Source: Thelonectria olida
Lineage: Eukaryota > Ascomycota > Sordariomycetes > Hypocreales > Nectriaceae
DNA: 64,000 nt
Direction of reading: 5' to 3'
NCBI GenBank assembly: GCA_020736575.1
Contig: JAGPYM010000016.1
Coordinates: 372,001 to 436,000, forward strand
The notes below the pieces were generated by a model that worked only from the letters and a program-made list of their open reading frames with translations, ran no database searches and had not been told where the DNA came from. Made by a program: the position numbers and the translations under genes. This document shows, in pieces, positions 55,355-64,000 of this stretch (position 1 is its first letter; each line of letters opens with the position of its first letter).

Positions 55355-56303
55355 ATGTCTTCTACTCTCACCGTCACTGAGACTGCCCCTGTGGCAGCAG
55401 GCTCATCCGCCTTAAACACTGCCCCCAACAAGGACGGAGAGGCCGTCAGATTGCATCAAATCCCCCACTATGAGACAAGTGAGGGGAAGAGACGATGGCA
55501 GCTGGAGCAAATGGCCGGTGCCTTCCGCGTCTTTGCAAAGCTGGGGTTCGCTGATGGCAGCAGTGGCCACATTAGCCTCCGTGGTAAGTCTTCTCACGAA
55601 TATTACGGCAGGGGGGGATGATGTCAGTCCATGACAGTACTGACTGGGTATTTCGGCAGACCCTGTCCGGCCTGATACCTTCTGGATCAACCCCTACGGC
55701 ATCCACTTTGGTCTCCTGGCCGTCTCTGACATGGTCCACATTGACGAAGACGGCAAACGCATCGGCGGCGCAGACAAGCCTGTCAATACTGCTGGCTTTA
55801 TCATCCACGCTGCCATCCACAAGAGACGTCCCGATATAAACGCCGCCTGCCATCTGCACAGTCCCTACGGCCGAGCCTGGTCTACGTTCGGCAAGCCCAT
55901 TGAGATGCTCAACCAGGACAGCTGCATGTTCTACGACGACCTGGCGGTATACGCCAACTTTGGCGGCGTGGTCTTCGCCAAGGAAGAAGGCCTCCGCCTT
56001 GCTGATGCTCTGGGGCCGTCGAAGAAGAACATTATCCTCCAGAACCACGGGCTGCTGACGGCAGGCGGCACCATCGGAGAGGCAGCAGCTTTCTTCATTG
56101 CGTTGGAGCGAGCCTGTCAGGCGCAGCTTCTTGTTGAGGCTGCGGTTGCTCCCAACGGCACGAGTTTGAAGAAGGCTTTGGTGAGTGACCAGGAGGCGGC
56201 GTATACAAAGAAGGGAACGGGGTCGCCAGAGGCTATGTATATGCAATTTGAACCGGAGTACCAGCATATTCTAAAGACTTCGGGAGGGGAGTTTCTGCTG
56301 TAA
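55355..56303 (+). CDS. Class II aldolase/adducin family protein
   Basis: Two exons (55355-55583 and 55660-56303) over a 76-bp intron, 290 residues. The class II aldolase/adducin head domain is complete: S-S-G-H-I-S-L-R with the phosphate/substrate loop near residue 70, F-W-I-N-P-Y-G at 84-90, the zinc ligands H141 and H143 in C-H-L-H-S-P-Y-G-R-A-W-S, and H206 in Q-N-H-G-L-L-T-A-G-G. Members cleave or isomerise sugar phosphates or act on hydroxy/keto acids; the fungal group to which this belongs has no settled substrate. Cytosolic. It shares a promoter with the DUF1338 gene and converges on the racemase-like gene, inside the catabolic cluster. Confidence 0.9.
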
Positions 56304-56502
56304 TTGGGCAGTCTATGAATAGTTTGTGCATTTGAAAATCGCATCAATCGATTTTTTTCATCGGTTAAGATCCTTACCCATTGAAGCCTATCGTTCGGAC
56401 TCAATAATCACTTGTCTCATTAAGACATGTAGTGAAGCGTATGTGTACACACGTATGGCATGTGAGGTCCGACGTTGTCATCATATCGGCGACTAAGATC
56501 AT

Positions 56503-57284
56503 CTAGTTCCTCCAAGATCTAGGATTTGTTCTCAAGAGCCCGGAATAGAACCAATTGCCCATGGTATATACATCGTAGACAGGCAAGTTGATCGCGTTTT
56601 GAATTGCATCGCCATATGGCGGCATGTTGGTGCACTCCAGGACGACCACGGCCACTTCTGGGTGCTTTTCAACAAACGCCTTTGCTTCATCCACCAGCTC
56701 CCTTTCTAATCGCTTGGCATCATAGGGCTCGCCCCGTGCGCAAATCCCTCTCAAATGGCTGTCATCTGGCAGCCCCCATATCCTCACTCCGTCTGGGTTG
56801 ATGCCCAACTCCATAAGATGAGCGTCACCAAGTCTCCGGCTGTCATAAGTGAAGACACCAACAGCTTTGTCTGCTGGGAGAAGTGCTCTCAGGCTTGGAA
56901 CTTGGACGAGAGCTGAAGTTGCTACTGGAATGGGAAGTCTTGATGCCAGTCTACCACAGGTCAGTTCTTGGAAATACGTGCAACTCAGAGAATTGAGAAG
57001 AGCCATCACCTCTTTTGCGCCATGGCAAGAAACCCACAGCTGGTGATGATGCCTACAGCACCTCTTTGAGCGAGTTTCAAGCCCGCAGCGACGAATCGGT
57101 CGATAAACGCATCATCATAGGCAGAATCTGTGACAATTTGCGACTCGCCCGTCCCAGTGACCTTTTCGCGAATGAGGGGAAACTCCCAGGTTGTCTCGTT
57201 GAAAGGATCCCCGGGGGGTCTGAAGATGTCGACTTCTACAGCAAGAAACCCCAATGGGGGGCGTTCAGTTGGTTCGCCAGCCAT
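56503..57284 (-). CDS. Asp/Glu/hydantoin racemase family protein
   Basis: Two exons (57284-57010 and 56950-56503) over a 59-bp intron, 240 residues. The pseudo-symmetric Asp/Glu racemase fold is suggested by two cysteine motifs, I-I-T-S-C-G-F-L (Cys83) and V-L-E-C-T-N-M-P (Cys198), the usual acid/base pair. The early L-G-x-L-x-x-x-x-x-x-x-R-P-P-G-D segment matches fungal members. The family includes aspartate, glutamate and hydantoin racemases, maleate isomerase and arylmalonate decarboxylase, so the reaction is open; PLP-independent racemisation or isomerisation is inferred. The start at 57284 is the ATG next to the family's N-terminal motif. Head-to-head with the D-2-hydroxyacid dehydrogenase over a promoter with CGG-AGGAAT-CCG. 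Confidence 0.85.
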
Positions 57285-57824
57285 TTCTTCGCGTCTTGAA
57301 GTTCCGACCCCGGTTCCTGATCCGAGATGAAATGATACTCAGCTCAAGCAACTCTTGATTATCAATTTTCGCAACACATGATACGTGATTAATTAGTTCA
57401 TCATCTGTAACTGTGACGTGCTGACCGTTGCAGGCAAGCAGTCTCCCCCAACCCTCGAGCATCTCCGCTGTGGGCCAGCTGTCGCGCTGCTCAATCGACG
57501 AATCACGGGGGAAGCCGATGTCTAGACTCATATCGCAATGTAACGCCTCCCAACCGGAGGAATCCGCCCTGCAAGAGCCCGGGGATGAGGCATCTAGTCA
57601 TTCCGAGGCCGGGGATCATGATGATCATTGCCGACGGTAGTATCGCTCCAGCTACGACCTGAGAAGCCTGTCGCTGTTTTGTCGAGGAAGCTAAAGGGAC
57701 CCAAAGTTGCATCCAGTGAGAGAAACATAACTCATTATCAACGTACGATCAGGGCATCTGCTGATTTCACCATTTGTTTCTTTGTGTATTGCTGCTTATC
57801 GGTTTCTCATCCCCTGTATCAGTC
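57285..57824. promoter_or_regulatory. Divergent promoter 2 of the cluster
   Basis: 540 bp between the racemase-like and dehydrogenase genes. It carries CGG-AGGAAT-CCG (57555-57566) and a GGCCGGGG octamer (about 57608) that also occurs in promoter 1. A short minus-strand frame beginning at 57531 is left uncalled. Confidence 0.6.
57555..57566. promoter_or_regulatory. CGG-N6-CCG candidate operator 2
   Basis: CGG-AGGAAT-CCG. Differs by one spacer base from the site at 61633 in promoter 3. Confidence 0.5.
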
Positions 57825-58933
57825 ATGTCTCCCAGTCGTCTCGAAGAAAACGGCGACGCCAGCAAGCAGCGCGTGGTGTGTCTCGGCGCACCAAAATTCG
57901 CCGGCGACGAGTACTTGGACGCTTTTAGCCAACAATTCGACTATGAGGTCCTCGAAGCCTCAACCAGAGCCGAGACGCAAGAGAAACTGCCCAAACTCAT
58001 TGAGCGCGGAGGTCCTGTAGACGCATTCATCATCCGCATGGGCACTCCCCCTTACGAACCTTTCGACGAAGATCTGCTGAAGGCCCTCGCACCCAAGTGC
58101 CGCATCATCACGTCCGCCTCAGCAGGATATAACGAGTTTGACGTGGAATGGATGAGCCGAAACGGAATCATCTTCTGCAACTCTGTCGATGCGGTTGCTG
58201 AGGCCACGGCCGATATGGCCATGTTCTTGACACTGGCCGTATTGAGAAATGCCTTCACTGCCGCGAGTGTCGCCAAAGCTGGGAATTGGAGAGGAAAACC
58301 CGGCCAACTCTCTCCTGCTCGGGACCCTACTGGTTTGACTTTGGGCATTGTGGGCATGGGCGCCATTGGGAAAGTGAGTTGAGTCCTCTGGAATTTCCGA
58401 GCGTCTTCACTAATCATGGTCGCTTGTAGTACCTTGCAACGAAGGCGGCAGCATTCAACATGAAGATTGCCTACCACAACCGCCATCAACTCCCCAACGA
58501 AGAGGAAGCGACCTACAACGCGGCCTATTGCTCCTCTCTCAAAGAGCTGCTGTCCACAGCTGACGTCGTGTCACTCAACTGCCCCCTCAATGCCAACACG
58601 ACGAATCTCATCAGCACTGATGAGTTTGCCGCGATGAAGGACGGTACTTTTCTCATCAACACAGCGCGAGGAGCCATCGTTGACGAGGCCGCATTCAAGG
58701 TTGCTCTACAATCAGGAAAGGTGGCTCGTGCCGGTCTTGACGTCTTGTGCAATGAGCCAAACGTGGACCCATGGTTCTTTGAGCAGGAAAATGTGATAGT
58801 GCAGCCGCATCTTGGCGGACTGACGGATGTTGCGTTCCAAAAGGCGGAACGGGAATGTTTTGAGAATATCAAGGCTTTCTTTGAGACGGGAAAGGCAAAT
58901 AGCCCTGTTAACTTGGATAAGATTAAGAAGTAA
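57825..58933 (+). CDS. D-isomer-specific 2-hydroxyacid dehydrogenase
   Basis: Two exons (57825-58373 and 58430-58933) over a 56-bp intron, 350 residues. The NAD(P)-binding motif G-I-V-G-M-G-A-I-G-K sits at 174-183, interrupted by the intron right after it. The catalytic triad of the family is visible: R263 in N-T-A-R-G-A, E292 in C-N-E-P and H310 in Q-P-H-L-G-G. Such enzymes reversibly oxidise D-2-hydroxyacids to 2-oxoacids (glyoxylate, hydroxypyruvate, D-lactate, D-2-hydroxyglutarate and others); the substrate here is unknown. If the neighbouring DUF1338 enzyme makes D-2-hydroxyglutarate, this one could take it to 2-oxoglutarate, but that is inference. No targeting signal. Head-to-head with the racemase-like gene, tail-to-tail with the MFS gene. 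Confidence 0.92.
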
Positions 58934-59365
58934 TCCTGTAATTACCGTTTCTATTCTACCAAGAATTACAACAGTCTGAGTCAAGCTGTTTCCTCTGTTT
59001 GAGTTATTTATTGACTTAGGACAGTGGTGTGTAATTTTCCAATCTTGGTTTCTACAATCTGTACTTCCTTGGATGATATCTAATTGATCACCAACATAGT
59101 TTGTTCATTAACATCTTGGAAGAAACAATGAAAGATTGCCGGTTCTATCATTTAGGCTGTCCGATCCGGGCGGGTTGCTGGCATACACAAGGGCGATCGT
59201 GGGTTCGATCAAGCTATACGGATGTGTTGGAACATGTGTATAGAAAAGAAATATAACTAAATTATAAAAGCATCACCCTACGAGAAGCAAAAGTCGACCT
59301 CCTGTTCGTGCAGCTGGGCTGCTTCGTGACGCACCAGTCACACTATGCACATCCGTTACGAATAA
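58934..59365. other. Convergent 3' flank
   Basis: 432 bp between facing stop codons. No gene or RNA seen; a GTTCGATC patch near 59205 lacks tRNA stems. Confidence 0.4.
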
Positions 59366-61210
59366 TCAAACTCCACCAGAGGCCTTGGCCTTGATGTCGA
59401 CCCCCTTGTTGAACCTCTGGTCGGCGTCCTTTGGGTCAATGCTACCCCTAATCTGTAATCAGCATTTTATACAATCGTAAATCTTTGGGCACGGACGGGC
59501 TGCTCACTCTTCTTCATCGACCTCACGAGCCGTAATGGTCGAAAGTTGATGCTTGCGGGCTTTGCTACGAATCTGCCACCAGGGGCCCTCAAACAGCGCG
59601 TCGAAGTGCTCCACGGGCAAGCCTGCCGTCTCAGGGACAGCCAGGAACACGTAGATGAGAGAGACGAGACACCAGGTGGCGAAAAAGATAAATGCGCCCC
59701 AATTGTTCATGCTAGATAGGATAGAAGGGGTCGCACGGTTGAGACCAAAGTAAAAGAGCCAGTGGAAGGCTTGTGACAGGGCTGAGCCGAAGGACCGGAT
59801 GCTGTTGGGCCACAGCTCGGCGCCGAAGACGTATGGTAGGACTAGCAAGCCTGTGCGGAGGGTTAACATAGAATGCTCTACAGAGGAAGCATACGAGAAT
59901 ATCATGACTTACCAACAGCGTAACCGAAGCCGTGGATGAAAATGGCAGCAATGGCTCCTTCTGAGGATCCAGGTGCTACCGAGCCAGCCTGTCGATACTT
60001 GAGATAGACGCCGATATAAGTATCGGAAATCATCTGGATGGTGATGCCAACAAACAGCGACTTGCGACGTCCAAGGGCGTCGATAAAGAAGAAGGATGCT
60101 ATGAGTGTATAGAAGAACTTGGACATAGAATACATGCCGGACAAGAACAGAGAGTGGCCGTTCGCACCGTCGATGCCAATCAGAGCCAAGATGGGCACAA
60201 GGTAGCTAGTGACGGAGTTTGCGCCAGACAGCTGAGCCAATGCGTAAGATACAAAAGACTGCTGAAGACGTCGGAGATTGGAAGGAACAAGGAATGTCTC
60301 TTTCAACAGAGACTTGATTCCGCCGTTGGCTCCGAACTTGGAGTGCTCTGCCTCGATCTGTGCTTGAATATCGGCAATCTCGCTGGCCACACGAGGATGG
60401 TCCTTGGGAAGACCGCGCAGCATAACAAGGGTCTGGATGGCCTCTTCCTCGCGGCCGCGGAGCATCAGCCAACGTGGGGATTCGCAGGCAAAGAAGCTGA
60501 TGCCGATGATGAGTGCGACGATGACTGTTGGGGTGAAGAAGACGATCTGATACTGAAGATGCGAGGGCGACACGTGGAGGAAGCAAGCATATACTGTCAA
60601 AGTCGAGACAGTCAGACTGAGCAGCATCACAACGCTGAACCAAACGGTCAAGAGCCCGCGAATCTCTGTGGGTGCGACTTCAACAATGGACATGGGCCCC
60701 GTGACAGTCAAAGGCCCGATGCCAAGTCCAGAAACAAATCGAGCTGTGTATAGAGCGCCCTTGTTTCCGTACGCGAACGTGGCAATCAGTTGGCCAATGA
60801 TCCAGATGGCAAAGTATAGGCGCAGAGACCACAGACGACCAATCCGGTCATTGATGAAGAACGAAAGGCCTGCACCAACACCAGCGGTGAGGTAGACGAA
60901 GGAGACAAAATTGGCTACTTCTTTGGGGTTTGTCGCCGAGGCAATCCCAAAGGCCTTCGAGAAGCCGGGTAGGGAGGGAACGACGGAGCTGGAGCCCTGG
61001 TCCCATGCTGAAGGTGTGAATGTTAGCTACTTTGCCTGCTAATAACATACAAAAGAGAGGGATGGACTTACTAATGCAGATGCCGGCCATGGCATACAAG
61101 GCCGCAGTGGACAGCAGCTTGCCGTTGAAGATGAGCTCCCGTGGCGACTCCTTGATGGTCCTGGCATACTTGGCGAGGGTCGACTCGCGAAACATGTTGC
61201 CAACACCCAT
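59366..61210 (-). CDS. MFS sugar-porter family transporter
   Basis: Four exons: 61210-61072, 61007-59913, 59850-59508 and 59447-59366, introns of 64, 62 and 60 bp; 552 residues. Sugar-porter signatures: the N-D-R-I-G-R-L loop between helices 2 and 3, E-S-P-R-W-L-M-x-R-G-R after helix 6 and P-E-T-A-G-L-P-V-E near the end of helix 12, with about 12 membrane spans. The last exon is found only with the second of two nearby acceptors (ATTAG, not ACAG), giving a G-S-I-D-P-K-D tail. Conserved-looking residues are open upstream of the chosen ATG (before 61210), and a 5' exon may be missing. It imports a sugar or polyol-like substrate or a related acid. Head-to-head with the FAD oxidase. Confidence 0.88.
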
Positions 61211-61578
61211 GATGAAATGGTTGTTCCACTTGTCGAGAAGGGACAAGTCAATGTTAACTACAATAAAAAAGTTCAGGGAGGAATCGACTTGACTGGGTGT
61301 TGAAAGCCGAGAGTGTGCAGATCCTTGCTCTCCAAGACTCCAACGAAGCCGGGCTGTAGAGATGAATATATTCACAATTTCACATCCAACCTAAGCATAG
61401 CTTGGCAACTCCTTGCTCCTCATTGGCACTCTTCCCTGTCAACGCATTGAGCCGATCGCGTGGTTCACCGTTGCGGTGTGTGTCCCACCGTGCGTTGCAA
61501 CGAACCGTTATCTGGAGAAGCAGGCATCCCGCTATCTCTGCCTCGCTCCCCGCATCTAGAGCCCTGGCCCTTACACGC

Positions 61579-61590
61579 TGGATTCCTCCG
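61579..61590 (-). promoter_or_regulatory. Near-match to the cluster operator
   Basis: Reads CGG-AGGAAT-CCA on the minus strand, with the same spacer as the site at 57555 and one mismatch in the second triplet. Confidence 0.3.
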
Positions 61591-61632
61591 AGCCTAGCCC
61601 ATGAAGCGTGTGGGGCCTGGCCGAGGAGAGCT

Positions 61633-61644
61633 CGGTGGAATCCG
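61633..61644. promoter_or_regulatory. CGG-N6-CCG candidate operator 3
   Basis: CGG-TGGAAT-CCG, flanked by T and A to give the TCGG-N6-CCGA form known for the UaY group. A near copy in reverse orientation lies 43 bp away. Confidence 0.5.
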
Positions 61645-61979
61645 AGGAGGTGGACGAGAAGATTCTAGGCCTACTAGCTAGGATTAGTTTGATGGCTAGA
61701 GATGGAGAGACGGAGATTCTGGGGTAGTTACATGGTGGCAATGCTTTCTCTATCCAGCTACAGAGATGATGACTCAGTAATGCAGAGATGGTTGCTTCTA
61801 ACCGAGGCTGGTGGGATCGGCCTTTGCCGGATTAATGTGGCCTTGTTCATCATCTTCCTTGCTGTGGTCGACTGCTTATCAATTGACTCTAATCTTCAAA
61901 GCAGCGTCACCACGAGGAATTGTAACATTCTTAAATCTCATCTTTAATTCCGTTCCCTCTAGCTCTTACTTGTCACACC

Positions 61980-63494
61980 ATGTCTTCAGCCCCCCAAAAA
62001 CACGACCCAATCATCGTTGTCGGCGCAGGCATCTTTGGCCTCAGTACCGCTTTGCATCTCTCACGGCGCGGATATCAAGATGTCACTGTCTTTGACCGAC
62101 ATGACTATGATGAGAAAGTCTACTCCTACCAAAATGGCTGTGACGCGGCTTCAGCGGGTACGCATAATTACCTGGTACCTTCGAAACGAGCGAGCAACGT
62201 GCTAACAGGTCTTTCAGATCTAAACAAAATCATCCGTTCAGCCTACGGATCTCAAACCGAGTATCAAGAGCTCTCATTCGAGGCTATCAAGCATTGGCAT
62301 GCCTGGAACCAAGAGCTCGCCGCGGGAAACGTGCCTCCAGGAATGAGCTCTACCGACAGGGTTTTCCATAACAATGGCGCAATTTCAATCAATTCTGGCG
62401 ACTCGCTGCCTCCTTTCGAGCAAGATACCATTCAAGCGATGACCAAACTCGGCCATGGACACACGCAGCTCGCCACCACGGACCCGGTACATGTCAAGTA
62501 CGCCGAGCACCTTGGTTTCAATCTTGATCAGTTCGGTGCCAAGTCCCGCGGTCACGCAACAGTAGGCGTTCTTGATACGAGTGGCGGGTATGCCGTCGCA
62601 GACAAGGCGTGTCATTTCGCGCTTCACAAGGCTCGCGGCCACGGAACCAATTTTATTTTTGGACCAACAGCTGGTGCTTTCGAAAGCTACATCTTTGAGG
62701 GTGACCAAGTGGTGGGCATTCGCACCAAGGATGGCACAGCGCATTCAGCCAAGTTGACAATCATGGCATGTGGCCCCTACACACCCATCTTGGTCCCCGA
62801 ACTGGATGGCCTTGCTGAGGCAACAGCGGGATCTGTAGCCGTCTTCCGCATTCCCAAGACGTCGCGTCTTTTCACGCAGCTCTCTCCCGAAAACTTCCCT
62901 ATTTGGATGTACAACATGAGAGCGGGAGCTGACGGCGGCCTGTACGGGTTCGCACTGGACGATGAAGGTCACTTGAAGATTGGATATCGTGGTACTAAGT
63001 ACACCAATCCTCAAGTGCAGTCCGATGGCAAGGAGCGTAGCGTTCCCGTCACCCGTTTCACTGAGGGTGACAAGATTACTCAGATCCCCACGAAAGCTAT
63101 GAGCACCATTGCGTCATTCGTATCCAAGTACGTTCCTGGGATCGTTGAGGAGGGTCACGACGTTGCCTTCACTAGATTGTGCTGGTATACGGATACTTTT
63201 GACAATCACTTTGTGATCGACCGCGTTCCGCAAAAGAATGGCCTCATGGTCGTCACAGGGGGCAGCGGACACGCGTTCAAGTACTTGCCCAACATTGGAA
63301 ACTGGGTGACTGACATCATCGAGGGAGTGGACTTGGACCGACCGGCCATCAAAGCATGGAGATGGAGACAGCCGGGTCATGGAAAGCCAGTCAACGTGCT
63401 AATGGAGGGTTCAAAGGGACCTCGAGCGTTGCAGAATGTGACGTTAACGAGTCAGCTTGATGGGAGAACGTCCAAGAGAGCTGCTCGGCTCTAA
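61980..63494 (+). CDS. Peroxisomal FAD oxidase (fructosyl-amino-acid / pipecolate / saccharopine oxidase type)
   Basis: Two exons (61980-62157 and 62218-63494) over a 60-bp intron, 484 residues. The FAD-binding Rossmann motif G-A-G-I-F-G is at 15-20 with the acidic end of the second strand (V-F-D-R) about 22 residues on. The intron lies in the conserved S-A-D-L-N-K-I-I-R-S-A-Y motif, the covalent-FAD region of the MSOX/amadoriase family. The later C-W-Y-T-D-T block carries the covalent FAD cysteine in family members, and H-F-V-I-D is present. The C-terminus A-R-L is a PTS1 signal, so a peroxisomal H2O2-producing oxidase of a secondary amine (L-pipecolate, saccharopine, sarcosine or fructosyl-lysine) is expected. 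The 60-bp intron is a multiple of three and has no in-frame stop. Confidence 0.9.
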   Translation: MSSAPQKHDPIIVVGAGIFGLSTALHLSRRGYQDVTVFDRHDYDEKVYSYQNGCDAASAGTHNYLVPSKRASNVLTGLSDLNKIIRSAYGSQTEYQELSFEAIKHWHAWNQELAAGNVPPGMSSTDRVFHNNGAISINSGDSLPPFEQDTIQAMTKLGHGHTQLATTDPVHVKYAEHLGFNLDQFGAKSRGHATVGVLDTSGGYAVADKACHFALHKARGHGTNFIFGPTAGAFESYIFEGDQVVGIRTKDGTAHSAKLTIMACGPYTPILVPELDGLAEATAGSVAVFRIPKTSRLFTQLSPENFPIWMYNMRAGADGGLYGFALDDEGHLKIGYRGTKYTNPQVQSDGKERSVPVTRFTEGDKITQIPTKAMSTIASFVSKYVPGIVEEGHDVAFTRLCWYTDTFDNHFVIDRVPQKNGLMVVTGGSGHAFKYLPNIGNWVTDIIEGVDLDRPAIKAWRWRQPGHGKPVNVLMEGSKGPRALQNVTLTSQLDGRTSKRAARL

Positions 63495-64000
63495 AAGCCA
63501 AGGGGTACGTCAGTATTCTTGCATTTATTGCCTGTAGATTATCGATCCTGGTTTCAAAACGTAGCCATATTAAGTCTTTCGTCTTCAATTGTACGAGGAA
63601 CCAAGATTATGGGACTTGACTTTTATTATTTCCCTGTCTTTGGTTATCACTGAACTTTTGCTTCTATTCTAGACATTTCTTGCTCCAGTAATGTCCACTA
63701 TCTCATCCTGTTCTTGCATCATGGGCTATCTGGGCACCTGTGGGCAATCTTGACTACCCGGGTCGACAACCCATTTAGTCTGCATCTATATCTTCTGCTT
63801 CGGTATACGATCTCCCAGTGACATGATCCTCCAAACGACTAGTCTCATGGTCAACAACTTCACTCTATCGATGCTCGGGTGCTGGGCACAACTTACTTTG
63901 GAAACCAAGGTCGTCTTGGAAGAACCTCTCCATAACACCCGGTCCAGAACGCGTTCCAAATCCTGGCCTGGTCGAGATGGCATTCTTTCCCACCGCAAGG
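63495..64000. other. Right-edge stretch without a supported gene
   Basis: 506 bp including the FAD oxidase 3' end. A 70-codon minus-strand frame (63786-63998) runs to near the edge and might be the end of a gene outside the window, but has no recognisable feature. Confidence 0.4.

Larger units (their letters stand above)
61211..61979. promoter_or_regulatory. Divergent promoter 3 of the cluster
   Basis: 769 bp between the transporter and FAD oxidase starts. It carries CGG-TGGAAT-CCG (61633-61644) and, on the minus strand, CGG-AGGAAT-CCA (61579-61590), 43 bp apart. Its left end may include an unrecognised 5' exon of the transporter. Confidence 0.6.

Noticed and set aside
57265..57531. 88-codon minus-strand frame upstream of the racemase-like gene
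   Set aside because: Its end overlaps the racemase start in another frame; no splice joins it to the gene and the family N-terminus begins at 57284.
59140..59240. GGTTCGATC patch as a possible tRNA T-loop
   Set aside because: No complementary stems around it and no A box at the right distance.

Overview
The window is nuclear DNA from a filamentous ascomycete (Pezizomycotina). Genes carry short GT-AG introns, mostly 47-150 bp with CTAAC-like branch sites. The families are typical of the group: Zn2Cys6 regulators, MFS transporters, GH18, a CE16-type esterase and secreted mucin-like proteins. A pectin methylesterase, a GDSL acetylesterase and several small secreted proteins suggest a plant-associated Sordariomycete. 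That last step is inference. I rebuilt exon structures by hand from frame continuity and splice sites.

Layout. 0.6-8.5 kb is a compact, mostly core block: a small secreted IgE-binding-like protein, GPI16, LUC7, an RGG-box protein, a nucleoside 2-deoxyribosyltransferase-like protein and an intracellular GH18. 8.5-16.5 kb is gene-poor, with a tentative short gene, an 88-residue double zinc-ribbon protein and a possibly frameshifted unknown. 16.5-24.7 kb has a glycosyltransferase-like protein, a Zn2Cys6 regulator divergent from a monocarboxylate-type MFS transporter, and a secreted carboxylesterase. 24.9-31.1 kb holds a nine-exon secreted mucin-like protein and a secreted HExxH metallopeptidase. 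31.5-41.6 kb has an F-box-like protein, a second divergent MFS/Zn2Cys6 pair, a calcineurin-like phosphoesterase with two in-frame stops, and an acid-ceramidase-like Ntn hydrolase. 43-45.4 kb is a convergent pectin methylesterase/GDSL esterase pair. 48.2 kb encodes a secreted Lys/Pro repeat protein inside a long gene-poor stretch.

51-63.5 kb looks like a catabolic cluster. A Zn2Cys6 regulator (with a frameshift) is followed by three consecutive head-to-head pairs: DUF1338 2-oxoadipate dioxygenase/decarboxylase with class II aldolase/adducin; Asp/Glu-racemase family with D-2-hydroxyacid dehydrogenase; sugar-type MFS transporter with a peroxisomal FAD oxidase of the pipecolate/saccharopine/fructosyl-amino-acid oxidase type. 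Each of the three shared promoters contains a CGG-N6-CCG palindrome, and two share nearly the same spacer. Together these suggest a co-regulated pathway, possibly lysine/pipecolate through 2-oxoadipate to D-2-hydroxyglutarate to 2-oxoglutarate. No tRNA, rRNA, CRISPR or intact transposon was recognised.
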